DNA from: Monarcha castaneiventris obscurior
Taxonomy: Eukaryota > Chordata > Aves > Passeriformes > Monarchidae
NCBI GenBank assembly: GCA_026261815.1
Contig: JAMPIT010000856.1
Location: 8,292,001 to 8,356,000, forward strand
DNA: 64,000 bases
Direction of reading: 5' to 3'
Shown: in pieces, positions 1-12,365 of the stretch
How the letters are laid out: every line of letters starts with the position of its first letter
Position numbering within the stretch: position 1 is the stretch's first letter
Translations under genes and position numbers: made by a program
Notes under the pieces: model-generated
Databases searched by the model: none
Seen by the model: the letters and a program-made list of their open reading frames with translations, nothing else
Told to the model about the DNA's origin: nothing

Positions 1-384
1 AAGCCGCTCCACAGCTCCGACTACTTCCAGCACGTCACCTTCGACATGGAATTCGTCAACCTCTACCAACACTTCAACATGTTCTCCGGGAAGTTCTTCT
101 GCTACATTCCGGGGATTTACTACTTCAGCCTCAACGTGCACACCTGGAATTTCAAGGAGACCTACGTGCACCTGATGAGGAACGAGCAGGCCGTGGCCAT
201 CCTGTACGCCCAGCCCAGCGACAGGAGCATCATGCAGAGCCAGAGCCTGATGCTGGATCTGCAGGAAGGGGATGAGGTTTGGATCAGGATGTTCAAGAGG
301 GAGCGGGAAAATGCCATTTACAGCGAGGACTCCGATGTTTACATCATCTTCAACGGGCATCTGATCAAACCCGCCCTGGAGTAG
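1..384 (+). CDS. C1QTNF8: C1q/TNF-related protein, C1q-domain C-terminus (partial, 5' end off window)
   Basis: This is the last 127 residues of a secreted C1q-domain protein. The frame is open from base 1 and ends at TAG 382-384, so the signal peptide, collagen-like stalk and start of the C1q head lie upstream of the window. The segment carries C1q beta-strand landmarks of the CTRP1/6/8 group: [65 protein letters not shown] and a final FNGHLIKP. CTRPs are secreted trimers that signal metabolic or vascular states; this is family knowledge. CTRP6 and CTRP1 are close in sequence. I chose C1QTNF8 because SSTR5 and CACNA1H flank C1QTNF8 in human, as I recall. The family call is secure; the paralogue is likely but not certain. 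No AATAAA appears in the first 800 bp downstream, where a satellite sits. Confidence 0.8.
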   Translation, partial: KPLHSSDYFQHVTFDMEFVNLYQHFNMFSGKFFCYIPGIYYFSLNVHTWNFKETYVHLMRNEQAVAILYAQPSDRSIMQSQSLMLDLQEGDEVWIRMFKRERENAIYSEDSDVYIIFNGHLIKPALE

Positions 385-439
385 GAGCTCCTCAACTCCA
401 GGGCAAGCTTTGGGCCATCCAGCAGTGTCTTCCCTCTAG

Positions 440-1165
440 AAGTGCATCTCTCATTCCATTTGGAATGGGTGTAGCCCTGGAAGAGTTGTTTTTCCACATC
501 TGTGTGGATCCAAGCTGCACAAGAATTCCAGAATGTTCCCAGCTCCCTGTAAAGACCCTCAGGAACATCCCGGAACAGCTGCCAAGCTGGCAGCAAAAAC
601 GTCACTTTGCTCTGCATCTCCTGTCGCATTTGGAATATTTGTAGCTCTTGGAAGCGCTGTTTTCCACTCCTGTGTGGATGGAAGGGACCCTTCCACCCGC
701 ACAAGAATTCCAGAAGTTTTCCAACTCTCTGTGTGGCCCCTCAGGAACATCCTGGAAGAGCTGGCCCAGCTGGCAACAAAAATTTCACTTTTCTCTACAC
801 TCCTGTTCCATTAGGAATATTTGTAGCTCTTGGAAGTGTTGTTTTCCGCTCCTGTGTGGATGGAGGGGACTGTTCCACCTGCACAAGATTTCCAGAAGAT
901 TCCCAGCTCCCTGTACAGACCCCCAGGAACCTTCCCAGAGAATTGGTCCAATTGACAGCAAAAATTTCCCTTCTTTGTCTGCGCCTCCTGTTCCTTTTGG
1001 GATGGCTGCATCCCTGAAAGTGTTGTTTTCCAACCCTGTGTGGATGGAGGGGACGGTTCCAAGCTGCTCAAGAATTCCAGAAGTTTTCCAACTCTCTGTG
1101 TGGCCCCTCAGGAACATCCCAGAAGAGTTGGCCCAGCTGGCAGCCAAAATTCCACTTCTTTGCTG
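440..1165. repeat. ~170-184-bp tandem satellite, about four copies
   Basis: Four diverged head-to-tail copies share the word TGTGTGGAT at 501, 671, 853 and 1037, giving spacings of 170, 182 and 184. Each unit also carries a 'tggaat...gtagctcttggaag' start, 'caagaattccagaa' and 'ctcaggaacat' segments. Open frames through here are repeat by-products. The array starts about 55 bp after the C1QTNF8 stop, so it may be transcribed as 3' UTR. Confidence 0.8.
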
Positions 1166-4100
1166 TGCTTTAGAGAAGGAATCATAATAATTAGATTTTA
1201 ATTAGGACAATATACTTATCCCTAAGGAGCAGAGAGGTTATCCAGGTGCTAATTAAGGAATGTCGTTATTCCTGCAAAAATCTTGGCTAATTGGAGCCCC
1301 CCTCTCCGTAGCACGAGGGTGGCTCCTCTCAGGCGGGAGATTTGGTGTGAAAATCAAGATTTTGCACAGGAATGAATCCCGAATTCTGGTTTTGTTCCAT
1401 TCCATGGCATATCCCATTATTCCAGCAGAATGCTGGAGTTAGAGAAGTAACAGCACGTGGATTTGGGAAAGCTTTTCCAGGGAAACAGGGCTCAGAATAA
1501 CCAGAGAAAAACTGCCCATAAGAGCATCCAACTGGCTGGGAATGTGCTTCCCAATTTAACAAAATGGATTTTGCCAAGCTGGGATTTCAGGCTGTGCTCC
1601 CATCTGGAAATTACCATTTTGGAGCTCCATCATTTCTGGAAAATGGTGGAAAAAGTGGAAAGAAAAAGAATGTATTTTTAAATTTATTTTTAAGGATTTG
1701 GGTTTTTTTCCCTGGAAATTACCATCTTGGAGCTTCATCATTTCTGGAAAATGATGGAAAAACTGGAAAGAAAAAGGAGCTTTTCTTCAAGCAGTGATTT
1801 TTACAGATTTGGGGTTTCTTCCTAAAAAATTACGGATAGGACAGCGGTGCATGCAGCTAAACCTCATCATTTTATCCCATTCCTTCTTTTCCTTTTTCCC
1901 AGTCTCTCGTTTGCTTCCTAAGCCATTTGTACGAAGGATCCAGGGAAATTCTTGCCAGAAAAACGCTTCCTTGGACCTCACCTCCCCCAGCTTTGGGAAA
2001 AGTAGCTGAAATAAAGGTTTTGCTTTGAGTTCCTGGGGTTGTTTCTCTCTTTTCCGTAAGTTTTTCCATAAGTTTTTCCACGTTCCCTGGCTAAAAGCAC
2101 CACACTGAACCTTGAAGAGTCTCCGGGGAAAATTTAATTCCTTTAATCCAAAGGATTCCCAAGAGGAAACTGACACCAACTCTTTTCCTCTAAATCAATC
2201 CCAAATCTTCAAGATCTCCCAATTTTCCTGAAAATAGGGACTCTGAAGTAGAAAATTCCAGATGAAAATGGATCCCAAGCCTTGAAACCTTGAGCGTGTT
2301 CCTGCATCCCTCAATCTGCATCCTGAAAAGGAAACCTGGGAAATTCCCATCATTTTAAAGCCACATTGGAGAGCTCCAAATCTTTTTATCCCTCCTTTTC
2401 CTACTTCCAAATCCTCCCTATCCCATCCCTAGGTTGGAAAAAGAATTCCCAGGCTCCCTGTGCTAGAGCAGGAGCATTCCCAGGTCTGGAATCCCTCATT
2501 CCTCACAGATCCAGCAGTTTTCCCACAGTTTTGGCTCATTTCCGTCTCCCGTTTGCTGCACTGGCTTTAATTCCAATTAAAAATTCCCTGATCCAGCTGG
2601 GAACACCACACCTAGAACGTGTTCAAACCACGGAATTCTGGAGAAGTCCCTTTCTCCTGGGAAGCAGCAAAATTCCATCATTTTTATCCCTAAATAAACA
2701 CATCTCCAGGGGAAACATTTGGATTTTGGAATCCTCCTGACTCATCCCAGTGCCGGGAGCAGGGAAATCGTTAAATCCACAACGACCTTTCCAAGCATCC
2801 AAAGGATGCCCACAGCATCCAAATTATCCCTAATGGCATAAAAACCACCGGGAATCTCAGCCTGCTGAGGTTTTGGGGAAAAATTGGAATATCTGGAATC
2901 TGGATGTCCAAAGATTTTCCCAGTGCCACATTTTTGGCTGGACACCCGTTTTGGGAAGGAAATTCCACTAAAATCCAACTTGAATGGATTTTAGGGGAAT
3001 TCCCTGCTGTGTTTGTGGTGTTCAGCTCCCTCTATCCCGGGAATGCCCCAATCCCTCAGTCCCATCTTCTCACAGCGTATTTTGGGAATAATGAACCTGT
3101 TTGGGTGCGGTTTCATCCCTCTGGATGGATTTTTCTCGGGAAGAACAACAGGCACCCGTGCCTTGGGCAAACTCTTTCCTTCCTCTCCATAAGGAAACTT
3201 CGGATTTACGACGGGAACGGGGAGATAACATCGGGGCCGATAAGGAAACCAGGCAACAAATCAGGCTAATGGATTGCCTTTGGATGAGTGGAATGGGATT
3301 TAATGACTCCAGGAAGGATCTATTCGCTCCCAAGGATTGGAGGCGGCAGGAGAAAATGCGGGAGACGGGAGGGGAAAGTGGGAAAACAAACAGAAAGCGC
3401 TTCCAAGCTTTCCAGGGAGCAATCCCAGCTAAAAGGCTCCATGGAGACTTTGGCCTGTGGGGGTTGTGCTTCCACACCCTCCCTGCAGGCTGGGAATGGC
3501 AATTCCCAAAGCCAGGACAGGCTGGGAATCTCCATCCTCCTCCAGGATGAGAGGTGGGACGCGTTTGGAGCATTCCCTGTTCTTGCTCCGTGTTCTGTCC
3601 CTGGAAATCCTGAGGATTCCTCATTTTCCTCCTGATTTTCTGGGGTGGTTTTATTTTTCCTGGCAAGATCCAGGCAGCAGCACCTGGAAAGGCCAAATCC
3701 ATGTGTGCTCTCTGCCCTCTGCACCTTTTCCTTGCTTCATGTTGGGAGATTCCCTGTTTTCTCCCACGTCTTCCTGTAAAAATCCCTGCGATTCTGATGA
3801 GGCAGGACTTTCCTGTGGGGAAAACTCTGGATTTGTGTCCTTACAGGGTTGGATTTGGCCACGGCAGGGATGTGGACAGAGGTTGATTCCCTCTGGGAAT
3901 GGGCAAACGGAGGATGAGCTGGATCCCTGGGATGAGGAGGGATTTGCTTCCCTACTCCCAACCCGGTGGATGTTTCCTCCACGGCTACATTTGTATTCCA
4001 GCCACAAGCTGCTGTGGAGGATTTGGGAACCCAACAATTCCTGCCAGACATTGGGAATGACAGCCTAATGCGATTTCCAGGGAAAATCACATTAAAGCAA

Positions 4101-5000
4101 ACTCTCCAAGGAATTGTTTCCTCCCTGGATCGTGCTGGGAGCAAATCCCTCTCTGCTGGCTCCTGGCTGGAATGCTGCAATCTCCTGCCTCAAAGGCCAT
4201 TTCAGGAGTGAAATTCCATGTGCAGGGAACTGAGGCATTGCCACCGGATTTGGGGATTTGCTGATCCAAAACCCAGCCCAGAGCCTTGAATCCCCAGGGA
4301 ATCGCATGGGAATCATCTCCCTGTTTCCATGCAAGGAAGAATCCAAAACAATTCCTCCACCTGCTCATTTTTCCCTGTTTTTCTGTGTTTTCATCCCTCT
4401 TAAGGCAGAATCCTGAATTTCTCTTGGATTGAAAAGACACCTGGGCAGGAATGGACTCAGTGATGTCAGAGATCTTTTCCCACCTCAATGATCCCATGAT
4501 TCCAGGGATGCCGAGCCCTCCATTCCCATTTCCTGGCTCTGTCTGTGTAGCCCAGCTCAGCTCCAGGTTTTTAGCTGGTCAGAAATCCATGGAACTGCTT
4601 TTCCCTCCCCAAAAAAGTGCTGGAAAAATCCGAACGCCATGGAGTGCCACAAATTAATTCCATGGAAATGCCTCTGATTCCTGTCAGGAGCCAGGCACAG
4701 GCACGACAGGAAACAAAACCATTCCGAGTGTGGGATGCAGGGCTGCCAGCCCTGTCTGGCACCCGGCATATGGGGCTGGAATCTGCGGAAAAACGGGACA
4801 GGGATGCAAACACGATGCTCTAATTAATTCTGAGAATGCATAATTAATTAATTACCCTGCCCAGGGGAGCTGCTGTCACCACGGCTCCCGAGCCAGGTTT
4901 CTCCTCCGGTGCTGCCGGGCCCTTGGAAGCAGGAATTGTGCACAGGATTTGCTCTCCCTGGCTCTGCTGTTCCCCTTGGAAGCAGGAATTGTCCCTGGGA
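1166..5000. other. Intergenic spacer, no gene recognised
   Basis: No conserved exon with splice sites was seen on either strand. A short AT-rich patch with several TAATTA/AATTAG words lies at 1180-1265 and another at 4820-4856; both could be homeodomain sites. An AATAAA at about 2010 is the nearest canonical poly(A) word downstream of C1QTNF8, but it is 1.6 kb away. The near-identical 'ccatcatttctggaaaatg' words at 1627-1646 and 1734-1754 are a small local duplication. Confidence 0.5.
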
Positions 5001-5145
5001 TTGCTGCCCCATCCCTGGAAGTGTCCAAGGCCAGAGCTTGGAGCATCCTGGGATAGTGGAAGTTGTCCCTGCCCATGGCAGGGGTTGGAATGGGAAGATT
5101 TTTAAGGTCCCTCCCAACCCAAGCCATTCCATGATTCCATGATTC
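5001..5145 (+). mobile_element. CR1 LINE 3'-end fragment
   Basis: The order 'ccctggaagtgtccaaggcc', 'gcttggagcatcctgggatagtgg', a '...cctgcccatggcagg' block, then 'ttaaggtccctcccaaccca' and the repeated 'attccatg' tail is the classic avian CR1 3' untranslated end in plus orientation. It is 5'-truncated, as almost all CR1 copies are. Boundaries are approximate. Confidence 0.85.
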
Positions 5146-7447
5146 TTTGTTTTGCTGGGAAAAGCCAGGAAAGCACAAATTCCCTGAGGCCTTGGGAGGG
5201 GTTTTTATCCTTTTTTTTTCCCCCACCAGATTCTCCAGAGAAAAGCACAGTGGGATTCGCCCCTGGAGCAGGGGGAGCACAGGCCCCAAATCTCCCTCTG
5301 GAATATAAACCAGGGATCCTTTGGAGCAGTGGTGGCTGCAATCCCGGCCCTCGCATCCAAGAGGGATGCACCAGGATCATAAACCCGAATCCACCTGGCA
5401 GAGGGAGAGGTGATCCATGGAAAGCGAAGGGAAAACTCTTCCCTGATAATTCCCAGGCCACTGCACTTCCAGGGCTGCGCTGTGTTTGCATCCAGGGTCA
5501 AATCCAGACGGAATTATCTCCCATCCCCTCAGGCCAGGGTTGTGCATTTCCAACTTTTCCCAAGGGCTGCTGCTTTCCCAATGCCCCTGCTGGAAAAAGC
5601 ACTGCGGGTTCATCCCAGGCTGAGGGAACGGGATACATCCAATATTTGGGATGACTCCTGGCTCAAGGTCAGGAACAGGATCCAGGGCTTAAAGGCTCAG
5701 GAGAAGGGAGCCAGCGGAGACAGTTTCACCTTCCGTGACTTTCCAGGGAATGATGGGCAGATAGGGAGGATTAAGTGTTACGGGATTGCAGCGGGAAAGG
5801 AAGAGGGAACACAGAAACCCCGGAGCGTTGCCCATCCCATGGCAACAGCGCTGGATTTCCATGGAGTTATCCAAACAACACCCAAATGGGCGAGAATGAA
5901 CGGTGCAGGAAAACCAGGAGCGGGCTGAGGTGAGCAGCTGAGGCATTCCAGGTGACCGAGGGGCTGGAGCCAGATAAAATATCCCGGGAATAAATGACAG
6001 GAATAAAATCAGCCGCTCCTGCCTTGGCTGCAGTTCCAAGGAGCAGGGAAAGGCACTGGAAACAGGGATTTGCAGGTTTTAAGGATGCTGCTGGTGGATC
6101 AAGGCTGGGCCGGGACTTTGTGTCACGGGGAATGTTTGGATTCCAGGGATAATCCCATCCCTGGAACCTCAGGGAACAGAGAGCTGGGTTTAAGGGGGAG
6201 TTAAAGAGGGAAGGTGTAAAAATTCCATCCCTGCCCTGCTCTTACTCCAACATCAATCCATGGGTCCCGGTGTAAATTCCACAGTTCAGGCACACGCCTG
6301 AGTTTTCCCTCCCTTGGAGAGCAGCCAGGAGAGATCCCAAAGCCAGAGGATTCCAGGTGACCCTGCTGAAACCCAGGAAGTGCCCAGTGAAACCCGTGAA
6401 TCCCCATCCCTCAGAGATACCCACCTGGAATCTGCCCTTTGGAATTGCTGTCTCCTAATGCCACTTTCCCAAACTGAATCAGTGGCTTTCCCCCCTCAAT
6501 TAAACCCCATTTTTCATGGAATCAAAAGTGAATCCCTGAAGGAAGCTGCTCCTGTATCCCCAAGGTTGCTTGGTGGATTTTTCCACACAACTTTCAGCAA
6601 AGCCCTTTGGTATCCAGCAGCTGGAATTCCCTTTATTCCATGGATTTCATTGAATATTCATAGCTGGAGCTCTAACCAGAAAAACAAACATTTATTATTT
6701 TATTTATTTTTTCATTTTATCCAATTGATTTTTCCACCTCCCGAAGGTCAGGTGGGCAAATATTCCATGATCTTCCCGTGGGTGGTTTTTTTCCTTCGGC
6801 AAAGCAGAGCCAACGTTTGGAATCCTTGGATGAATCAAAGGAAAAGCTGAATAAGCTGAAATTCAGAAGGATTGTCTGTCGAGGTATTAAAAATGTCACT
6901 CAATCCCTGCGGCTGAGGGATTGGGGTTGGAATGTGTGAAAAAAACCATGGATTTGGGGAGTGTCGCTGCTGTCTGGAGCATCCCGGGAAGGGCTGGCTG
7001 GGAGGACAGATTTTCCCGGGAATTTGTCAGTCTTTGTGGAAGGATGACATGTTTTGATGGAATGTGTGCAGGGATGTTGTCAGCTCAGCTGGCTCCTCAG
7101 AATTCCAGTGCCAAGCTGCCAGGAAAAGCCCAAAAACGGCGTTTGGGATTCAGGGAAAAGCCAGTGGAGCTTTCAAAGGCACACCTCGGGTCTGAGGAAG
7201 GAATTTTTGGGATGGGGAGGGAACCCCATGGAGCAAAGGCTGCGTGGCACTGGGAGAAATGATCTGCAGGAGCTGCTCCCAGGAAAAAATTCCCTGGGCT
7301 GGGAAAAGAACTCCTCCAAAGCAGCATTCCCGTGGCACTGAATTCCCCAGGCAGCTGTTGGCTGGAAAGGGAATTTTCCTGGGAATTGGAGCATTGAGAG
7401 TCTTCCTAAATTTGCTCCTTAAATCTGATGGATTGCAGCATTATCAA
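5146..7447. other. Intergenic spacer, no gene recognised
   Basis: The sequence is mixed, with abundant GGAATTCC-type words and no supported exon or RNA gene. An A/T-rich patch lies near 6680-6740. Confidence 0.45.
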
Positions 7448-7672
7448 TGGGAATGTTGGAGGGGCTGGCTGGAATATCTGGGTTCTGGGAATTGGGATCC
7501 CAATGGGAATGTTGGAGGGGCTGGCTGGAATATCTGGGTTCTGGGAATTGGGACCCAATGGGAATGTTGTATGGGCCGGCTGGAATATCTGCTTTCTGGG
7601 AATTGGGATCCCAATGGGAATGTTGGAGGAGCTGGCTGGAATATCTGCTTTCTGGGAATTGGGATCCCAATT
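7448..7672. repeat. 56-bp minisatellite, four copies
   Basis: The word 'tgggaatgttg' recurs at 7448, 7504, 7559 and 7615, so the period is 55-56 bp. Each unit contains 'gctggctggaatatctg' and 'ctgggaattgggatcccaa'. Copies are about 90% alike. Open frames on both strands here reflect the repeat. Confidence 0.9.
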
Positions 7673-9564
7673 GTGACCCAGGGGCAGTGGGAAAGGAGGT
7701 GGGGTCAGTCTGGGGCATGTGGAAAACAAGGCCCAGGTTTATCCACCTCTTTTCCAGGGTCCGTTCCCTCCAGATCAAACTTCCCTTGGTTAATTCCACG
7801 GATTTGATCAAATTCCATGGAAGGAGGAGAGAAATGCTCTTTGCTCTGCCCGAGAAATGCCAGGGTTTGACTCCTTCCCATGAATCTTCTTTTATTAAAA
7901 CCCTTTTCCTTTCCAAGGCAGATATTCCTGCCCCGGCCTTGAGCTTTCCAGCCATTTCCCATTCCGGAGCTTCCAGAATGGATCATTTTAGGTGGAAAAC
8001 CGAGGGAATCACAGCCCAGCTTACACCAAACCGACTGGAAAAGTTCAATGAGGAACTGAACCCAAATCTGGAGGTCCCCAAATTAAGCCCAGCTCCTCAT
8101 CCCAGAGAATCCAGGCCCGCTTGGAGTCATCCCTTCCTCATGAATTCCCCAGTTTTGATGGGAATGCAGTGCATTACATGGAATGTGTTTGCCACATCAG
8201 AATTCCTTCTAAAATCCACATTTTTCCATTCCCTGGAGCGTGGCCACTCCTGTTTGCTCAGTAAATAAAACCAGGTTGGATTTGTTGGGAATTGGAAAAA
8301 ACATCAGTTTAATGGGAAAGCTTTTCCCAGTCTCCTGGGGATGTGCTGCACTCAATTCCCAAGGGTTTTCTTATGGAAAATTACCAGGAGCCGAGTCCTG
8401 CTCTGAGTCAAAAGGAGAATTAGGGAGAAATTCCAAGATTTTGGAGCTTTTCTGCTTTGTGGGGTCATTGCTGCTTGCAAGGAGTTCATTTCCAGTGCTT
8501 CAGCAAGAGCAGTTTCCTTGGAAATCACAGGAAAAAGGATAGATCAGGAGATGGATTGTTGCTTTCCAGCATCCCTCAAGTGCTTCTGATCATCACTCAT
8601 GGGCACAGCATCCAACAGGTGATGGAAAAAATGTGGGATTGGCTGGAAATGGACTGGAAATTGGATTTCACCCTGGAATCAGCACTGGTATTCTCCACCT
8701 GGTTCAGTCTGGAGGTGGGAGTAAATCCAGGATTCCAGGGATGTTCCGGGGGGGCTGATCCCTCTGTGTCCCCCAGGGGACAGTTCTGCTGAGGAGGCTT
8801 TCCATGACCTCAGAGTTCCCAGGAGAAGAAATTTGGGGAAAAAAAGAGACTTTTTCGGACTCAGAAAATATTAAAAAAATGGAGTTCGGTTCATTCGATG
8901 TTTAATTTGTCCAGAACGGTTGAACAGAGGGAAGGGAAGACAAAATCTCCGTAGGATCAGGCTAAAACCAGGCTGGATGATCCATGGAAATTCCACACAA
9001 CACAAATTATCCCGATCCTGACTGGGAAAAGCACAGGGGAATTTCTCTGGGCACAAATCGCTCCCGGTTTGCGCTAAGATCTCCCTCATCAGCACAATTC
9101 CGTGTTTCTAAAGGACCTTGCCATGAAATCTGTGGGATTTTCTTTCCAGCAGGTCCTAAAATCCCAGAAAAGGGAACAGAGCATCCCTAATTTAGCAGGG
9201 TTTGGTGGTGTCTCCTGGCACTGCCCCAAATCAATGTGGCACAGCCCAAAAACTCGGGAGCTTTTCCTCTTCAGCTCCCTCTTGGATAGGTTTGAAAGGA
9301 AACTTAATTTTTCCCCGGAAGGCAAATCAGGGATTACTTAGAAATCATTGATACTTCAGATATTCCAGGGTTTTGTGAGCGTTTTCCAAGGTTTTTTTGG
9401 TGTGTTTTTCCTGAGGAAATTTTTGAGGTTTTTTGTGTTTGGGGTTTTTTCTTCTCCTTATGTTGTTAAATTTCCAAAGGTGTGACCTCCTCTAGGAAGG
9501 GGCTTTGATTTTTGGGATGAAGTCACACCAGGTCCTTGTGGATCCAAAACACCTCAGGCTGAAA
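7673..9564. other. Intergenic spacer, no gene recognised
   Basis: Nothing gene-like with splice support was seen. An AATAAA on the plus strand near 8264 and TTTATT (minus-strand AATAAA) near 7893 are isolated and not tied to a transcript. Confidence 0.4.
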
Positions 9565-9623
9565 AATCATGGAATATCCTGAGTGGGAAAGGACTCACAG
9601 GGATCATCAAATCCAACTCCAGC
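9565..9623 (-). mobile_element. CR1-like fragment
   Basis: 'aatcatggaatatcctgagt', 'gggatcatcaaatccaactcc' is the reverse complement of another CR1 3'-end subfamily. A related piece lies at 38571-38640. Short and diverged. Confidence 0.6.
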
Positions 9624-10941
9624 TTTCCTCATTAATTTTCCATTCATTTTCTTCATGAATTTTCCGTTTTCCATTAATTTTCCCTCTCTTCAAAGCTCAG
9701 CTGCTCCAGAGGATCAGACAAATCCAGCAGCTGGAATTCTGCATCCCTGTGCTCTGCAGGGCACTGCGGGCACCTCCCTCTGTGGGAATATGAATTTTTC
9801 CAACCACTTCCAAAAGGAGCTGGGAGCTAAAATGGGATTTTCTGATTCTGTCCGTGGGGAAGAACCTCTGGAAAATCAACTGGAGCTGGCAGAGGTGACA
9901 GAAAGGCTGCACAAATTACTCGGGAACGGATCAGAGGTTGATTTAAGCCTGGAAGAGCCGGATAATTCTGGGAATAATGGATATTGTATTAATGAATCAT
10001 TTAAATCTGGCTGTGCTGGGATTTGGAATGTGGGGGAGGGCAGGTGGGAGCAACTGGGAGAAACCTGGGAGTAAATTACTCGTGGTCCAACCCAAGGCAC
10101 ATCCTGTGCTTATGTCTCCGTGTACCCTGTGAGTTCCTGGGTTTGGGAATGTGAGTGGCACATCCAATGGAATAAACGGAATGACGGAACCATTAAAGTT
10201 GGAAAAACCTCCAGGATCGAGGCCCAAACACCGGTCAGGAGGAGATTGAGACGAGTTTAATTTCTGGAAATGCAGTTTTGAGTCCAGACTTACACTCAGA
10301 GCCAAGGAACGGACACCAAACCTCCCCAGGACCCCGTAATCATCACCACCGACATCGTAACAACGGGGTTGCACCGCTTTTTATAGGGGTGGGAAGGTGG
10401 GAATGTTATGGGTACATTGATTCCTTTCCGAAATGTTTCCCTAATCGTGTTTTCTTTAATCCTTTCTGGCTGTGTTTGCAGGATTCCTGCCTGCTCTGGC
10501 TCCCTGGGATGGGTTAAAGACAGGAAAACAAAGCCAAGGCACCACCCAGCACCTCAGAACCCCTTTCCAGAGCAGTGCTGGGGCCGTTTTTGCATGAAAC
10601 TCTGAAGGAATCTCATTTTCCTTTAAGAAATCCCCTTGAAGAATCCCAGAGATCCCGGCTGAGCTGTTCGCTGCTCGGAGCTGATCCCAGCTGTGCAAAG
10701 CAGCTTTAAACCCAGCTTAACAAGGGAGTTAGAGCTGGCTTAGCATTGGTTTGCATCGCTAGAGGGGTACAAGGCCTGGAAATCATTCCCTAGAGGACCC
10801 AAAGTGGTCCCAAACATCTGATCCAGCAGGACACCACGAGAGCTTGGCACTTCCAGCCGGGAAAAGCAGGGAAGAGCCCTCTATGTACATTTCTCAGAGC
10901 TTGTGGGGCCCCACATTTTGCCCTTGGCCACGAATTGAGTT
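9624..10941. other. Region downstream of SSTR5 (possible 3' UTR and spacer)
   Basis: This flank lies 3' of SSTR5 on its minus strand. No convincing AATAAA was seen within 1 kb of the SSTR5 stop. A minus-strand ATTAAA near 10256-10262 is the best weak candidate. The AT-rich stretch at 9960-10010 has several TAAT words. Confidence 0.35.
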
Positions 10942-11146
10942 CTCCTTGAAGTCCCCAAGTCCTCCAGGGACTCTGCAGTGCCAGGCCGTGCCCTCCTTGA
11001 AGTCCCCAAGTCCTCCAGGGACTCTGCAGTGCCAGGCCATGCCCTCCTTGAAGTCCCTGAGTCCTCCAGGGACTCCGCAGTGCCAGGCCGTGCCCTCCTT
11101 GAAGTCCCCGAGTCCTCCAGGGACTCCGCAGTGCCAGGCCGTGCCC
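10942..11146. repeat. 51-bp minisatellite, four copies, abutting the SSTR5 stop
   Basis: 'ctccttgaagtcccc' begins copies at 10942, 10993, 11044 and 11095, an exact 51-bp period with very few differences. The array ends within a base or two of the SSTR5 stop codon (11147-11149), so it should be the first part of the 3' UTR. Because 51 is a multiple of three, one minus-strand frame reads as a 17-residue repeat, but it is out of frame with the receptor. Confidence 0.92.
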
Positions 11147-12259
11147 TCAGACCTTGCTGGTCTGCATGTGCCCGTTGAACTCCGCGTTCCTCTGGGTCAG
11201 CATGGACTCCTGCAGGCGGCTGCTGTTCTCCTGCCTGTGCTCCACGGGGTCCCCATCCTCTGCTCCGTCGCCCTTCCGGAGGCAGAGAACCTTCTGGAAA
11301 CTCTGCTTGAAGTTGTCGGAGAGGAAGCCGTAGAGGATGGGGTTGGCGCAGCTGTTGGCGTAGGACAGCACCACCATGAAGAAGTAGAGCCCCTCCAGGA
11401 CGGGGTCGGCGGGCAGGATGAGGATCAGGTTGACGATGTTCATGGTGTAGAAGGGGAGCCAGCAGAACACGAAGACCACCACGATGATCACCACCATCCT
11501 GGTGACCTTCCGCTCCGACCTGCGGCGCCGCGTGGAGCCCACGCGGATCCCCGAGGACTTGACCTTGACCACGATCAGCAGGTAGCACAGGCAGATGACC
11601 AGCAAAGGGCCGAAGAAGCCCAGCACCGAGGTGTAGATGATGAACGCCGCCGACCAGACATTGACCGGCTCGGGCCAGTTCATGTTGCACGTCTGGAAGT
11701 CCTCCTGCACGTCCGAGAAGATGATGACCGGCAGAACCACCAAGAAGGAGAAGGTCCAGACGGTGGCACTGATGAGCTTGGCCACCCTGGGGCGTCTCCA
11801 CTTGGTGGACTTGATGGGGTGCACCACGGCCAGGTAGCGGTCCATGCTCATCACCGTCAGGCAGAAGATGCTGGTGAACTGGTTGATGCCGTCCACGGTC
11901 ATCACCAGGCGGCAGAGGAAGGAGCCGAAGGGCCAGTAGGAGATGGCGTTTTGGGTGGCCAGGAAGGGCAGGCCCAGCATGAAGAGCACGTCGGCCACGG
12001 CCAGGTTCAGGATGTAGATGTTGGTGACCGTTTTCATCTTGGCGTGGCGCAGCACCACGTAGATGACCAGGGCGTTGCCGCTCAGCCCCACGGCGCACAC
12101 CAGGAGGTAACAGATGGGAATGAGCACCTTGTGGATGTATTGGAACGGGGGCTGCCCCGGGATCGTCCCGTTCTCCGTCACGTTGGGCAGCAGGGAGGAG
12201 TTCGCCTGGCTGGGAGCGGTTTCCATGCTAAACGTGCTGGAAAAGTACAATGGATCCAT
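11147..12259 (-). CDS. SSTR5: Somatostatin receptor type 5, complete single-exon CDS (370 aa)
   Basis: A class A GPCR that binds somatostatin/cortistatin at the plasma membrane and couples to Gi/o to inhibit secretion. An outer N-terminus with three sequons (N20, N26, N30) precedes seven membrane spans. Visible landmarks are D90 in TM2, D123 in TM3 (the ligand-contacting Asp of the family), the C116-C191 disulfide pair, DRY 140-142, CWLPFY 266-271 and the somatostatin-receptor signature [11 protein letters not shown] at 300-310. C326 is a likely palmitoylation site. The tail ends QTSKV, a PDZ-binding type end. The tail (VLCLRKG..., NGHMQTSKV) resembles SSTR5 (QTSKL) rather than SSTR2 or SSTR3. 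Length 370 compares with 364 in human. Met1 has A at -3 and G at +4; Met12 is a possible alternative. The coding exon has no intron, as in mammals. Confidence 0.95.
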   Translation of the reverse strand: MDPLYFSSTFSMETAPSQANSSLLPNVTENGTIPGQPPFQYIHKVLIPICYLLVCAVGLSGNALVIYVVLRHAKMKTVTNIYILNLAVADVLFMLGLPFLATQNAISYWPFGSFLCRLVMTVDGINQFTSIFCLTVMSMDRYLAVVHPIKSTKWRRPRVAKLISATVWTFSFLVVLPVIIFSDVQEDFQTCNMNWPEPVNVWSAAFIIYTSVLGFFGPLLVICLCYLLIVVKVKSSGIRVGSTRRRRSERKVTRMVVIIVVVFVFCWLPFYTMNIVNLILILPADPVLEGLYFFMVVLSYANSCANPILYGFLSDNFKQSFQKVLCLRKGDGAEDGDPVEHRQENSSRLQESMLTQRNAEFNGHMQTSKV

Positions 12260-12321
12260 AGTTTTTTTTTTCTCCGTGGTTTTCCTCTTAGGAGAGATTA
12301 AACTTCACGGGCATCTTGTTC
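12260..12321 (-). promoter_or_regulatory. SSTR5: SSTR5 5' leader: splice acceptor and 8-codon upstream ORF
   Basis: On the minus strand a long pyrimidine tract (12322-12365) ends in TTCTAG at 12322-12327, predicting an exon that starts at 12321, 62 bases before the SSTR5 ATG. This fits the known noncoding first exon of mammalian SSTR5. The leader contains a short upstream ORF, 12314 down to 12288 (MPVKFNLS and stop), with A at -3. The acceptor is seen in the sequence; its use is inferred. Confidence 0.65.
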
Positions 12322-12365
12322 CTAGAAGGAAAATTGAAAAAAGAAGGAAAAGAGAGAAAGGAAGA

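Noticed and set aside
1..384. C1QTNF6 or C1QTNF1 as the identity of the C1q gene
   Set aside because: The sequence is close to these paralogues, but the SSTR5-CACNA1H neighbourhood favours C1QTNF8. Not fully excluded.
11147..12259. SSTR3 or SSTR2 as the receptor identity
   Set aside because: The C-terminal tail (VLCLRKG..., QTSKV) and the CACNA1H neighbourhood fit SSTR5 better.
10844..12301. Long plus-strand and alternative minus-strand frames over SSTR5
   Set aside because: They are shadows of the receptor coding region in other frames; only the 11147-12259 minus frame has GPCR motifs.
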